A stretch of DNA of 64,000 nucleotides from CAVSRC01 sp963781775 (GCA_963781775.1 CAWAHE010000030.1:62001-126000), one strand, 5' to 3'; counted from the stretch's first letter, positions 45,957-54,960 are shown. The notes: a model not told the origin generated them from the letters alone. Made by a program: numbers and translations.

Positions 45957-47009
45957 ATGATTGAGTTCACCCCCCGCGTCTTTTCGGGCGTCCAGCCGAC
46001 CGGGAATTTGCACCTCGGCAACTATCTCGGCGCCATCAAGAATTTCGTCGACCTGCAGCGCAACTACGACTGCATCTATTGCGTGGTCGATCTGCACGCG
46101 ATCACCGTGCCGATGAACGTCTGGGGCGGCCCCAAGGAACTGGCGAGCGCCACGCGTCAGGTCACCGCCGCCTTCATCGCCGCCGGCATCGACCCCAGGA
46201 AGCACATCGTCTTCAACCAGAGCCAGGTCTCGGCCCACACTGAACTCGCCTGGGTCTTCAACTGCGTCGCCCGCCTCGGCTGGCTCAATCGAATGACGCA
46301 GTTCAAGGAGAAGGCCGGCAAGGATCGCGAGAACGCCTCCATCGGGCTCTACGACTATCCGGTGCTGATGGCCGCCGATATCCTCGCCTATCGCGCCACG
46401 CACGTGCCGGTCGGCGACGACCAGAAGCAGCACCTTGAGCTCGCCCGCGACATTGCCACCAAGTTCAACAACGACTTTGCCGACGCGATTGCCGAGCACG
46501 GCTTCGGCGACCAGTTCTTTCCGGTCACCGAGCCGGTGATAACCGGACCGGCGACCCGCATCATGTCGCTGCGCGACGGCACCAAGAAGATGTCGAAGTC
46601 GGATCCCTCCGACTACTCGCGCATCAACCTCACCGACGATGCCGATACGATCGCGCAGAAGGTGCGCAAGGCGAAGACCGATCCCGAGCCGTTGCCCACC
46701 GACATCGAGGGGCTGAAGGCGCGGCCGGAGGCGGACAATCTCGTCAGCATCTATGCCGCGCTCGCCGGCGTCCCGCGCGAGGCGGTGCTGCGCGACCACG
46801 GCGGTGCGCAGTTCTCCGCCTTCAAGCCGGCGCTGGCCGAACTGGCCGTCGAAAAACTCGCGCCGATCGGCGGCGAAATGCGCCGCCTGCTTGCCGAGCC
46901 CGCCCATATCGACGCGATTCTGGCCGATGGCGCAGCCCGCGCCCGCGCCATCGCCGAACCGGTGATGCACGGCGTCCGCCAGGTGATCGGCTTTGTCGGC
47001 CAGCGCTGA
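45957..47009 (+). CDS. trpS: Tryptophanyl-tRNA synthetase
   Basis: Charges tRNA-Trp. The 350-residue class I synthetase has SGVQPTGNLHLGNYLGA, with the HIGH-equivalent HLGN (residues 19–22), MAADILAYRATHVPVGDDQ for tryptophan recognition, and GTKKMSKSDPSDYSRI with KMSKS near residue 211. The length is slightly above the ~330 of E. coli TrpS, which is usual in alphaproteobacteria. Its order after murJ is conserved in rhizobia. Confidence 0.97.
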   Translation: MIEFTPRVFSGVQPTGNLHLGNYLGAIKNFVDLQRNYDCIYCVVDLHAITVPMNVWGGPKELASATRQVTAAFIAAGIDPRKHIVFNQSQVSAHTELAWVFNCVARLGWLNRMTQFKEKAGKDRENASIGLYDYPVLMAADILAYRATHVPVGDDQKQHLELARDIATKFNNDFADAIAEHGFGDQFFPVTEPVITGPATRIMSLRDGTKKMSKSDPSDYSRINLTDDADTIAQKVRKAKTDPEPLPTDIEGLKARPEADNLVSIYAALAGVPREAVLRDHGGAQFSAFKPALAELAVEKLAPIGGEMRRLLAEPAHIDAILADGAARARAIAEPVMHGVRQVIGFVGQR

Positions 47010-47063
47010 CGGTGCGCGCCGGCGCGCCTTGCCGGTTCTCTTGCCGAGTGGCAGCATGATCGC

Positions 47064-47558
47064 ATGGCGCTGAAACGTAAAAGTACCGAGGAAGGTCACC
47101 GGCGGAAATTCCTCGTCGTCATCGACGATACGCCGGAGTGTTCGCGAGCGTTGCTTTACGCGGCTCGCCGCGCGGAGCACTCGGGCGGCGCGCTCGTCCT
47201 GCTTTATGTCATCGGCCCGGCCGATTTCCAGCATTGGCTAGGCGTCGAGAACATCATGCGCGCCGAAGCCATGGAGACCGCCGAGACGACCCTCGGCCGT
47301 TTTGCCGACATGGCGCGCGCGTTCAGCCAGGTCGAGCCCCAGCTGGTCATCCGCGAGGGCAACCGCTCCGACGAGATCGTTAACCTCATCGAGTCGGACG
47401 AGGACATCGCCATTCTCGTGCTCGCCGCCGGCACCGACAAGGAAGGTCCGGGCCCGCTGGTCAGCGCGCTTGCCGGCAAGTCGGCCGCAACCTTCCCGAT
47501 TCCGATCACGATCGTCCCCGGCCATCTCGACGACGACGCGATCTCGGCGATCGCCTGA
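47064..47558 (+). CDS. Universal stress protein (UspA family)
   Basis: A 164-residue single-domain Usp. It has FLVVIDDTPECSRALLYAARRAEHSGGALVLLYVI at the N-terminus and, later, IAILVLAAGTDKEGPGPLVSAL, the position of the ATP-binding G-2X-G-9X-G(S/T) motif, which is only partly kept, so ATP binding is uncertain. It lies between trpS and the NfuA-type gene, a conserved rhizobial position. Confidence 0.93.
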   Translation: MALKRKSTEEGHRRKFLVVIDDTPECSRALLYAARRAEHSGGALVLLYVIGPADFQHWLGVENIMRAEAMETAETTLGRFADMARAFSQVEPQLVIREGNRSDEIVNLIESDEDIAILVLAAGTDKEGPGPLVSALAGKSAATFPIPITIVPGHLDDDAISAIA

Positions 47559-47650
47559 GCCCACACTGCTTGATATGCTCGCGGTTGCGGCCTAGATCAC
47601 TGGCAGACCGTTTGTTTCCCCGGCCACGCCCCCTTGAAAGGCGCCCGATC

Positions 47651-48208
47651 ATGTTCATCCAGACCGAAGCCACGCCCAATCCGGCGAGCCTGAAATTCCT
47701 GCCCGGCCGCGAGGTGCTTGGCGCCGGCACCGCCGAATTCCGCAGCGCCGACGAGGCCGGCACCTCGCCGCTCGCCCAGCGCCTGTTCGCGCTGCCGAGC
47801 GTCGGTGGCGTCTTTCTCGGCGCCGATTTCATCACCGTCACCAAGACCGATGGCGACTGGCCGCACATCAAGCCGGCGGTGCTCGGCGCCATCATGGAGC
47901 ACTTCATGTCCGGCATGCCGGTCATGGATCGCGCCCAGGCGGACTCCACCGGCGAGGACTTTGCCGAGGAGGATGCCGACACCGTCGCCACCATCAAGGA
48001 GCTGATCGAGACGCGCGTGCGTCCGGCTGTCGCCCAGGATGGCGGCGACATCACCTTCCAGGGTTATCGCGACGGCGTCGTCTATCTCAACATGCGCGGC
48101 TCCTGCGCCGGCTGCCCGTCCTCGACGGCGACGCTGAAGCACGGCATCCAGAACCTGTTGCGCCACTTCGTCCCCGAGGTGCGCGAGATCGAACAGGTCG
48201 AGGCCTGA
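47651..48208 (+). CDS. NfuA/NifU-like Fe–S scaffold protein
   Basis: A 185-residue iron–sulfur carrier. The N-terminal Nfu domain (MFIQTEATPNPASLKFLPGR) precedes a C-terminal NifU-like domain with RPAVAQDGGDITFQGY and the cluster-binding CXXC in GSCAGCPSSTATLKHGI. Proteins of this layout accept Fe–S clusters and pass them to apoproteins. The start was taken at MFIQTEA, where the domain begins. Two palindromic repeats lie after its stop. Confidence 0.95.
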   Translation: MFIQTEATPNPASLKFLPGREVLGAGTAEFRSADEAGTSPLAQRLFALPSVGGVFLGADFITVTKTDGDWPHIKPAVLGAIMEHFMSGMPVMDRAQADSTGEDFAEEDADTVATIKELIETRVRPAVAQDGGDITFQGYRDGVVYLNMRGSCAGCPSSTATLKHGIQNLLRHFVPEVREIEQVEA

Positions 48209-48243
48209 GCCGCCGCCAGCGTCAGCCTCCGGGCATTTCTCAT

Positions 48244-48325
48244 CGTCACCCCGGCGAAGGCCGGGGTCCATTCGGTCGGGCATCCCGTTCGTGACTTGAT
48301 GGATTCCGGCCTTCGCCGGAATGAC
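48244..48325. repeat. Inverted pair of palindromic repeats (copies 2 and 3)
   Basis: Two copies of the dispersed palindrome in opposite orientation: 48244–48272 (core CCCGGCGAAGGCCGGG) and 48299–48325 (core TTCCGGCCTTCGCCGGAA), separated by 26 bp. Each forms a stem, and together they could form a larger one. They lie between the NfuA-like gene and tsaB, covering the leader of tsaB. Confidence 0.82.
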
Positions 48326-48377
48326 CTGAGTGGAGCGTCGCCTCGACTTGAGCCGGACGCCAGTTTATCGAGCTTTG

Positions 48378-49043
48378 ATGCGCCTGCTCGCCATCGACAC
48401 CGCGTCGGAAGCCTGTTCGGTCGGCATCGTCGCCGGCGAGCGGACCATCCTGCGTTCCGAAATCCTCAAGCGCGGTCACGCCGAGCGTCTGATGGGCATG
48501 ATCGCGGAAGCGATGGCTGAGGCCGGTCTCGCTTTCGCCGATCTCGATCGCATCGCCGTCACCGTCGGCCCCGGTTCGTTCACGGGCCTGCGCGTCGGCA
48601 TCGCCGCGGCGCGCGGCCTGGCGCTCGTCAACGCGACAGAAGCGGTCGGCATCTCGACGCTTGCCGTCCACGCCGAGGCGGCGCGTCATGAGATCGGCGA
48701 CATCCCGGTTCTTGCCGTCATCGCCGCCGGACGTGGCGAGATCTATGGGCAGACCTTCGCCGCCGATGGCAGTGCGGAAGGCGCGCCCGCGATCGGCCCG
48801 CCGGAGGTCTTCGCGCTCCGTCTCGCTGGCAACACGCTGATCGCCGGCTCCGGCGCCGATGCGCTCGCCACCGTGCTGGGCGATGAGGCGGTGGCGCGCA
48901 CCGTGCACCGCGATGCCTCGCCCGATCTCGCTGCCCTCTGTCGCCTCGGTCTCGCCGCGGCGCCCGGCGAAGCGCCGCGTCCGCTCTACGTCCGCGCCCC
49001 CGACGCCAAGCCGCAGGCGGCCGCCCGGATCGCCCGGCGATGA
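48378..49043 (+). CDS. tsaB: tRNA threonylcarbamoyladenosine synthesis protein TsaB
   Basis: Partner of TsaD in making t6A37 in ANN-decoding tRNAs. The 221-residue protein has the ASKHA fold: MRLLAIDTASEACSVGIVAG and VTVGPGSFTGLRVGIAAARGLAL. The ATG at MRLLAID was used; the frame opens 16 codons earlier in the repeat region. Its stop overlaps the rimI start (ATGA), so the two are coupled. Confidence 0.95.
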   Translation: MRLLAIDTASEACSVGIVAGERTILRSEILKRGHAERLMGMIAEAMAEAGLAFADLDRIAVTVGPGSFTGLRVGIAAARGLALVNATEAVGISTLAVHAEAARHEIGDIPVLAVIAAGRGEIYGQTFAADGSAEGAPAIGPPEVFALRLAGNTLIAGSGADALATVLGDEAVARTVHRDASPDLAALCRLGLAAAPGEAPRPLYVRAPDAKPQAAARIARR

Positions 49044-49525
49044 TGGCCTGGCCGTGGCGCGCCCGCGCCGCCATCGTCGAGGTCGGTCGTAAACAGGCCG
49101 ACATGCTCGCCGAGATTCACGCCGCCGCCTTCGCCCGAACGTGGAGTTCGGAGGAGTTCGCCGCGTTGCTGGCCGAGCGCAGCGTCTTCGCCCTTGGCCT
49201 GCGGCGCATCACGTTCTTTGGTCGCCGCCTCGCCGGTTTCGTTCTCGTCCGCATCGCGGCCGACGAGGCCGAGATCCTCACCATCGCCGTACGTCCGTCC
49301 GATCGCGGCCGCGGCTATGGCCGTATGCTCATGGACGAAGCCCTGCGCCGCCTCTATGGCGCCGGGGTCACCGCCTGCTTCCTCGAGGTCGACCGCGACA
49401 ATGCCGCCGCCGTCGGGCTTTATCGCTCGCTCGGCTACGTGGTGTCCGGCGAGCGCAAGCACTACTATGGTGCGGGTTCGGCGGGCGACGGCACCGCGCT
49501 TGTCATGCGTGTGCAACTTCGCTAA
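49040..49525 (+). CDS. rimI: Ribosomal protein S18-alanine N-acetyltransferase
   Basis: GNAT acetyltransferase expected to acetylate the N-terminus of S18. The 161-residue protein has EILTIAVRPSDRGRGYGRMLMDEALRRL as acetyl-CoA-binding motif A, FLEVDRDNAAAVGLYRSLGYVVSGERKHYY as motif B, the RimI hallmark. It overlaps tsaB by 4 bases, the common tsaB–rimI pair. An ATG one codon downstream is an equal alternative start. Confidence 0.93.
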   Translation: MMAWPWRARAAIVEVGRKQADMLAEIHAAAFARTWSSEEFAALLAERSVFALGLRRITFFGRRLAGFVLVRIAADEAEILTIAVRPSDRGRGYGRMLMDEALRRLYGAGVTACFLEVDRDNAAAVGLYRSLGYVVSGERKHYYGAGSAGDGTALVMRVQLR

Positions 49526-49565
49526 GCGCGATGCGTTGTCCCACCACCCTCCGGAAACGGCCGCT

Positions 49566-50003
49566 GTGAGCGAAGATAGCCGAAGCCTCGAGGAAATCTG
49601 CGTTGCCAAGGGCATGCGCATGACCGAGCAGCGCCGCATTATTGCGCGCGTGCTGGAGGCGGCGACCGATCACCCCGACGTGGAAGAACTCTACCGCCGG
49701 GCTTCGGCCATCGATCCGAAGATATCGATCGCCACCGTCTACCGGACCGTCAAGCTGCTCGAGGATGCCGGCGTGATTGCGCGCCACGATTTCGGCGCCG
49801 GCCGCGCCCGCTACGAGACCGTGCCGGAGGAGCATCACGATCACCTCATCGACCTGCGCACCGGCAAGGTCATGGAATTCCGCGATGACGATATCGAGAA
49901 GCTCCAGAACCGGATCGCCGAACGTCTCGGCTTCCGCCTCGTCGATCATCGGCTTGAGCTCTATGGCGTGCCGCTCGACGGGACGAAGAAGGACAAGAGC
50001 TGA
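49566..50003 (+). CDS. Fur-family regulator (probably Mur)
   Basis: A 145-residue Fur-superfamily repressor. EICVAKGMRMTEQRRIIARVL and ISIATVYRTVKLLEDAGVIARHDF form the winged helix; EEHHDHLIDLRTGKVMEF holds metal-binding His residues. No C-terminal CXXC zinc site is present. In rhizobia, the Fur homologue at this position is usually the manganese-responsive Mur, so that is the likely role. The start is the GTG at VSEDSRSL by alignment; the ATG at MRMTEQ would cut the first helix. Confidence 0.9.
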   Translation: MSEDSRSLEEICVAKGMRMTEQRRIIARVLEAATDHPDVEELYRRASAIDPKISIATVYRTVKLLEDAGVIARHDFGAGRARYETVPEEHHDHLIDLRTGKVMEFRDDDIEKLQNRIAERLGFRLVDHRLELYGVPLDGTKKDKS

Positions 50004-50006
50004 CCG

Positions 50007-50819
50007 GTGGCGCAGCGTTTCATCTGCCGGCAATGCGGAACCCAGTTCGCCGATAGAGATGCGCCGCCGCCGGCCTGCCCGATCTGCGAGGACGACCGGC
50101 AATACGTGCGCTGGGACGGGCAGGACTGGGTTACCCTTGATGACCTGCGCCAGACGCACAGCATCCGGATTGCCGAAGAGGCCGATGGCATCACCGGATT
50201 TGGCGTGACGCCGGCATTCGCCATCGACCAGCGCGCTTTGCTGCTTCGCTCGCCGGCCGGCAATGTGCTGTGGGATTGCATCAGCCTTGTCACCGACGAG
50301 GCGATGGCGGAGGTGACGAGGCGCGGCGGGCTTTCCGCGATCGCCATTTCCCATCCGCATTTCTATTCGGCCATGGTCGAGTGGAGCGACGCTTTCGGCG
50401 GCGTGCCGATCTACATCCACGAAGCCGAGCGCCAGTGGGTGCAACGCCCGGCGCCGGCGATCCGCTTCTGGTCGGGCGAGACGCACGTCGTCAACGCGGA
50501 GATGACGCTGGTCCGCTGCGGTGGCCATTTTCCCGGCGGCCAGGTGCTGCACTGGAGCGCGGCGGCTGGCGGCCGGGGCGCGATCTTCACCGGCGACATC
50601 GTCATGGTCGTCATGGACCGGCGCCACGTCTCGTTCATGCACTCCTTCCCGAACATCGTCCCGCTCAATCGTCCCGCGGTCGAACACATCGCCGCGGCCC
50701 TCGAGCCATTTGCCTTCGACGCCGTCTTCGGTGGCTGGTGGAACCGGGTCATCCCGTCCGATGGCAAGGCTGCCGTCGCCCGTTCGGTCGCCCGCTACCT
50801 CAAGGCGATCGCGGACTGA
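50007..50819 (+). CDS. Metallo-beta-lactamase fold protein with N-terminal zinc ribbon
   Basis: A 270-residue protein. An N-terminal zinc ribbon (FICRQCGTQFADRD, ACPICEDDRQY) has two CXXC pairs. The following MBL fold has the metal-binding segments SHPHFYSAMVEWSDAF, RCGGHFPGGQVLHW and FTGDIVMV, though the usual HXHXDH is changed to HPHFYS, so metal binding may differ. The start is GTG. It lies between the Fur gene and miaB and is likely cotranscribed with the former. The reaction is unknown. Confidence 0.85.
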   Translation: MAQRFICRQCGTQFADRDAPPPACPICEDDRQYVRWDGQDWVTLDDLRQTHSIRIAEEADGITGFGVTPAFAIDQRALLLRSPAGNVLWDCISLVTDEAMAEVTRRGGLSAIAISHPHFYSAMVEWSDAFGGVPIYIHEAERQWVQRPAPAIRFWSGETHVVNAEMTLVRCGGHFPGGQVLHWSAAAGGRGAIFTGDIVMVVMDRRHVSFMHSFPNIVPLNRPAVEHIAAALEPFAFDAVFGGWWNRVIPSDGKAAVARSVARYLKAIAD

Positions 50820-50937
50820 GCCAGTCATCGCCCGGCCATACGACAGCGCTATTCTCACACCCGCCAAAACCCGCTAAAGGAACGGCGAGTGCCGGGTCGG
50901 CCGCGCTGCCGGAACCTCGGGTTAACCATCGGAATTC

Positions 50938-52362
50938 ATGAAGAGATCGGGCCGCGACCTGAAGACCGTTTTCATCAAGACCTACGGCTGTCAGATGAAC
51001 GTCTACGATTCCGAACGGATGACGGACGTCCTGGCGGCATCGGGCTACGCACCGGTTGACGCGCCCGAGTCGGCCGATCTCATCCTGATCAACACCTGCC
51101 ACATCCGCGAGCGGGCCGCCGAGAAGGTCTATTCCGAACTCGGTCGCTTCCGCGCGCTCAAGCAGGCCGCGCGCGCCGAGGGCCGCGAGGTGATGGTCGG
51201 CGTGACCGGTTGCGTCGCGCAGGCCGAGGGCGAGGAAATCGCCGCCCGCGCACCCGTGGTCGATCTGGTCGTTGGCCCGCAATCCTATCAGCGCCTGCCG
51301 GACCTGATCGGCGAAGTTCGCGCCGGCCGCCGCGTCGTGGCCACCGCGTTCGACGTCGGCGGCAAGTTCGGTGACCTCGACAAGCTCGTTCGTCATTCCG
51401 GCGAAAGCCGGAATCCATCGTCATCGGCCCCGTCCGTCGCTCACGCGAAGCAGACATCTGCCTTCCTCACCGTGCAGGAAGGTTGCGACAAGTTCTGTAC
51501 CTTCTGCGTCGTGCCCTATACGCGCGGCGCCGAAGTCTCGCGGCCGGTCGAAGCCATCGTCGCCGAAGCGGCGCGCCTTGCCGATCGCGGCGTGCGCGAG
51601 CTCACGCTGCTCGGCCAGAACGTCAACGCCTGGCATGGCGAAGGTCACGACGGCCGCGACTGGGGCCTCGGCCGGCTGCTGTTCCGCCTCGCCGAAATCC
51701 CGGGCATCGACCGCTTGCGCTACACCACCAGCCATCCGCGCGACATGGCCGACGATCTCATCGCCGCCCATCGCGATCTGGATGCGCTGATGCCCTATCT
51801 CCATCTGCCGGTGCAGTCCGGCTCCGACCGCATCCTTGCCGCCATGAACCGTCGTCACACGGCCGCCGACTATCTGCGACTGGTCGAGCGCATCCGCACG
51901 GCGCGGCCCGATATCGCGCTGGCCAGCGACTACATCGTCGGCTTCCCCGGCGAGAGCGAGGACGATTTCGCCGACACGCTGCGCCTGCTCGACGACGCCG
52001 GCCATGTCGCCGCCTTCTCGTTCAAATACAGCGCCCGCCCCGGCACGCCCGCCGCCGATGCCGCCGATCAGGTGCCGGAGGCGGTCAAGACCGAACGCAT
52101 CCACCGCCTGCAGGCGCGCATCGCTGCCCGGCAGTCGGCATTCCTGGCATCGCGCGTCGGCACCGTCGCCGACATCCTGTTCGAGCGTCCCGGCCGTTAT
52201 GCCGGCCAGATCGTCGGCCGTTCGCCTTGGCTTCAGCCGATTCACGTTGCCGGCGGTCACGAGCTGATCGGCACCATCGGCCGCGTTCACATCGACAAGA
52301 CTTCGACCAACAGCCTGTTCGGTTCGCTCGTCGGCGCACCGCAAATGGAGGCCGCTTCTTGA
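50938..52362 (+). CDS. miaB: tRNA methylthiotransferase MiaB with repeat insertion
   Basis: Radical-SAM enzyme that adds the methylthio group to i6A37 in tRNA. The 474-residue protein has the N-terminal Fe–S domain (TYGCQMNVYDS, NTCHIRERA, GCVAQAEG), the radical-SAM CXXXCXXC in GCDKFCTFCVVPY, and a C-terminal TRAM domain. Between the N-terminal and SAM domains, a palindromic repeat (51391–51420) is translated in frame, giving VRHSGESRNPSSS and a linker roughly 10–15 residues longer than usual. Its stop overlaps the TTG start of phoH. Confidence 0.96.
   Translation: MKRSGRDLKTVFIKTYGCQMNVYDSERMTDVLAASGYAPVDAPESADLILINTCHIRERAAEKVYSELGRFRALKQAARAEGREVMVGVTGCVAQAEGEEIAARAPVVDLVVGPQSYQRLPDLIGEVRAGRRVVATAFDVGGKFGDLDKLVRHSGESRNPSSSAPSVAHAKQTSAFLTVQEGCDKFCTFCVVPYTRGAEVSRPVEAIVAEAARLADRGVRELTLLGQNVNAWHGEGHDGRDWGLGRLLFRLAEIPGIDRLRYTTSHPRDMADDLIAAHRDLDALMPYLHLPVQSGSDRILAAMNRRHTAADYLRLVERIRTARPDIALASDYIVGFPGESEDDFADTLRLLDDAGHVAAFSFKYSARPGTPAADAADQVPEAVKTERIHRLQARIAARQSAFLASRVGTVADILFERPGRYAGQIVGRSPWLQPIHVAGGHELIGTIGRVHIDKTSTNSLFGSLVGAPQMEAAS
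51391..51420. repeat. Palindromic repeat copy 4, inside miaB
   Basis: The same palindrome as copies 1–3, with core CCGGCGAAAGCCGG and flanks GTCATT / AATCCATC. Here it is in the coding sequence of miaB, in frame, in the linker before the radical-SAM domain. It encodes RHSGESRNPS, a peptide seen wherever this repeat type is translated. Confidence 0.88.
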
Positions 52363-53390
52363 CGGCACGACCGACGATTCCGGCGCCCTTGCCCGCCGCC
52401 CCCGACCTTGGCCACATTGTCGTTTCCTTCGACGACAATCGCTTGATCCAGGAACTGTTCGGCGAGTTCGATCAGAACCTCGCGCTCATCGAACAGCGTC
52501 TCGGCGTCGATGCGGTGGCGCGCGGCAACCAGGTGACCTTGCGCGGCAGCACCGAGGCGCTCACCCGCGCCCGCCTCGCGCTCGACTTGCTGTATGGCCG
52601 CCTGCAGGAGGGCCATAGCCTTGCGCAGGGCGATGTCGACGGCGCCATCCGCATGGCGACCGCCGCCGAGGCGCAACTCAGCCTGCCGACGCTGGAGCCG
52701 AAGGGCCGCCTGACCATGGCGCAGATCGCCACGCGCCGCCGCACCGTCATGGCCCGCACGCCGATGCAGGACGCCTATATGCGCGCCTTCGACCGTGCCG
52801 AACTGACCTTCGGCATCGGCCCGGCTGGCACCGGCAAGACCTACCTCGCCGTCGCCTACGCCGCCGCCATGCTCGAGCGCGGCGCCGTCGATCGTGTCAT
52901 CCTGTCGCGTCCTGCGGTCGAGGCCGGCGAGCGTCTCGGTTTCCTGCCCGGCGACATGCGCGAGAAGGTCGATCCCTATCTCCGTCCGCTCTACGACGCG
53001 CTTTACGACATGATGCCCTTCGACAAGGTCGAGCGCGGTTTTCAGACCGGCACGATCGAGGTGGCGCCGCTTGCCTTCATGCGCGGCCGCACGCTCGCCA
53101 ATGCCGTCGTCATTCTCGATGAGGCGCAGAACACCTCGTCGATGCAGATGAAGATGTTCCTGACCCGCCTCGGCGAAAATTCGCGCATGATCGTCACCGG
53201 CGATCCGAGCCAGGTCGACCTGCCGCGCGGTCAGGTGTCCGGACTGGTCGAGGCGGCGGAGCTGCTCAGGCACGTCGCCGGCATCGCGCAGGTGCGCTTC
53301 ACCGCCGCCGATGTCGTCCGCCACCCGCTGGTGGCGCGCATCGTCGAGGCCTATGACGCACCGGAGCGACCGCCGGCGGAGGGAATCTAG
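52359..53390 (+). CDS. PhoH-like ATPase
   Basis: A 343-residue PhoH-family protein. It has FDDNRLIQELFGEFDQNLALIEQRL at the N-terminus, a P-loop GPAGTGKT (residues 154–161), SRPAVEAGERLGFLPGD and VILDEAQNTSSMQMKMFLTRLG as Walker B. A TTG start overlapping the miaB stop (TTGA), with GGAG about 11 bases upstream, is the best supported. PhoH with YbeY and CorC is a conserved cluster linked to ribosome and RNA quality control. Confidence 0.93.
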   Translation: MTARPTIPAPLPAAPDLGHIVVSFDDNRLIQELFGEFDQNLALIEQRLGVDAVARGNQVTLRGSTEALTRARLALDLLYGRLQEGHSLAQGDVDGAIRMATAAEAQLSLPTLEPKGRLTMAQIATRRRTVMARTPMQDAYMRAFDRAELTFGIGPAGTGKTYLAVAYAAAMLERGAVDRVILSRPAVEAGERLGFLPGDMREKVDPYLRPLYDALYDMMPFDKVERGFQTGTIEVAPLAFMRGRTLANAVVILDEAQNTSSMQMKMFLTRLGENSRMIVTGDPSQVDLPRGQVSGLVEAAELLRHVAGIAQVRFTAADVVRHPLVARIVEAYDAPERPPAEGI

Positions 53391-53413
53391 CCCTGCCGCC
53401 GCCTGCCGACCGC

Positions 53414-53896
53414 ATGGGGCTCGTCGCCGATATCCTGGTCGAGGCCGGCGACTGGTCACCCGAGCCCGAGCTGCAGGCGCTGGTCGACCGGGCGCTTGCC
53501 GCCTGCCTCTCGGCCCGCCTGCCGGCCATTGCCGAGGACGCCGAAGTCTCGCTGGTCTTCACCGATGATGCCCACATCCGGGCGCTGAACCGCCAGTATC
53601 GCGGCCAGGACAAGCCAACCAACGTCCTGTCGTTTCCCGCCGCCCCGCTCGTTCCCGGGCGATTCGGGCCCCCGCTCGGCGATATCGTGCTCGCTCGGGA
53701 AACCATCGCGGCCGAGGCCGGGAACCAGGGGTTGAAATTCGCCGACCACCTTACCCATTTGATAATTCACGGTTTCTTGCACCTTCTCGGCTACGACCAC
53801 GAGACTGAGAGCGAGGCGGTCGTGATGGAAGGCCTCGAAACGGCTATACTCGGGTCACTGGAAATTGCCGATCCCCATGCCGGGTCGGGCGAATGA
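53414..53896 (+). CDS. ybeY: Endoribonuclease YbeY
   Basis: Zinc endoribonuclease for 16S rRNA 3'-end maturation and 70S quality control. The 160-residue protein ends with the zinc-binding HGFLHLLGYDHETESEA (HX3HX5H), preceded by NRQYRGQDKPTNVLSFP and LGDIVLARETI. The ATG at MGLVADI is 24 bp after the phoH stop. Its stop overlaps the corC start (ATGA). Confidence 0.96.
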   Translation: MGLVADILVEAGDWSPEPELQALVDRALAACLSARLPAIAEDAEVSLVFTDDAHIRALNRQYRGQDKPTNVLSFPAAPLVPGRFGPPLGDIVLARETIAAEAGNQGLKFADHLTHLIIHGFLHLLGYDHETESEAVVMEGLETAILGSLEIADPHAGSGE

Positions 53897-54960
53897 CGGC
53901 GGCGACGAAATTTCAGGAAATGAACGACGTTCCCAAACAGTTGAGCGAAGTGCCGGCGGGTTCCTCCGAGGAGGGTGAGCCCGGCGACAGTACGCGCGAG
54001 AATTGGTTCGATCGCCTGCGCGCGGCGGTCGGCCTCAGAGGCGCCGGTACGCTCCGTCAGGATCTCGCCGCCGCGCTCGCCGCGCCCAACGACCTCTCCG
54101 CCGGCTTCACGCCGGAGGAGCGGGCGATGCTCTCCAACATCCTCCGCCTGCGCGACATTCGCGTCGACGACATCATGGTGCCGCGCGCCGACATCGAAGC
54201 CGTCGAGATCGATCTCAATCTCGGCGAACTGCTGGCGAGTTTCCTGAAGTCGGGTCACTCGCGCATGCCGGTCTTCCGCGAGACGCTCGACGATCCGGTC
54301 GGCCTTGTCCACATCAAGGACCTGATGACCTTCGTCACCGGCGCGGCCGATCTTCCGGCCGGCGATGGCGATGGTGGTGCAGGGCGCCCCGGCAATCTCG
54401 ATCTCTCCCGTATCGATCTCACGCGCTCGCTCGCCGCCACCGGCCTCGTGCGCAATATCCTCTTCGTGCCGCCATCCATGCCCGTCGCCACGCTGCTTGC
54501 CAGCATGCAGGCGACCCACATGCAGATGGCGCTGGTCATCGACGAATACGGCGGTACCGATGGCCTCGTGTCGCTCGAGGACGCGCTCGAGATGGTCGTC
54601 GGCGACATCGAGGACGAGCACGACGACGACGAAGGCCCGATGATCGTGCCCGACAAGGACGGCGGCTATCTTGCCGACGCCCGCGCCGATCTCGAGGAGG
54701 TCGCCTCCGTCATCGGCACCGATTTCGCGGTCGGCGAGCACGGCGAGGACGTCGATACGATCGGTGGCCTGGTGTTCGCGCTGGTCGGACGTATCCCGGT
54801 GCGCGGCGAATTGGTCTCGGCGCCCGGCGGCTACGAATTCGAGGTGCTCGACGCTGATCCGCGCCGCATCAAGCGCTTGCGCATTTCGAAGCGTCCGGCC
54901 GATCCGCGCGAGCGTCGCCGTCCGCGCCCGCCGTCGGAGCCCGGCGCGGCCACCGGCTGA
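53893..54960 (+). CDS. CorC/HlyC family CBS-domain protein
   Basis: A 355-residue protein with paired CBS domains (RVDDIMVPRADIEAVE; PVFRETLDDPVGLVHIKDLM; RNILFVPPSMPVATLLASMQ; LVIDEYGGTDGLVSLEDALE) and a C-terminal transporter-associated CorC_HlyC domain. There are no membrane helices, so it is the CorC type. An insertion at about residues 150–175 (AADLPAGDGDGGAGR) is low complexity. It overlaps ybeY by 4 bases. A role in Mg/Co efflux is assigned to E. coli CorC, but this is not proven here. Confidence 0.93.
   Translation: MTAATKFQEMNDVPKQLSEVPAGSSEEGEPGDSTRENWFDRLRAAVGLRGAGTLRQDLAAALAAPNDLSAGFTPEERAMLSNILRLRDIRVDDIMVPRADIEAVEIDLNLGELLASFLKSGHSRMPVFRETLDDPVGLVHIKDLMTFVTGAADLPAGDGDGGAGRPGNLDLSRIDLTRSLAATGLVRNILFVPPSMPVATLLASMQATHMQMALVIDEYGGTDGLVSLEDALEMVVGDIEDEHDDDEGPMIVPDKDGGYLADARADLEEVASVIGTDFAVGEHGEDVDTIGGLVFALVGRIPVRGELVSAPGGYEFEVLDADPRRIKRLRISKRPADPRERRRPRPPSEPGAATG

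Noticed and set aside
48246..48908. Minus-strand frame containing SGEGRNPSS
   Set aside because: It arises from the palindromic repeats at 48244–48325 and from antisense of tsaB.
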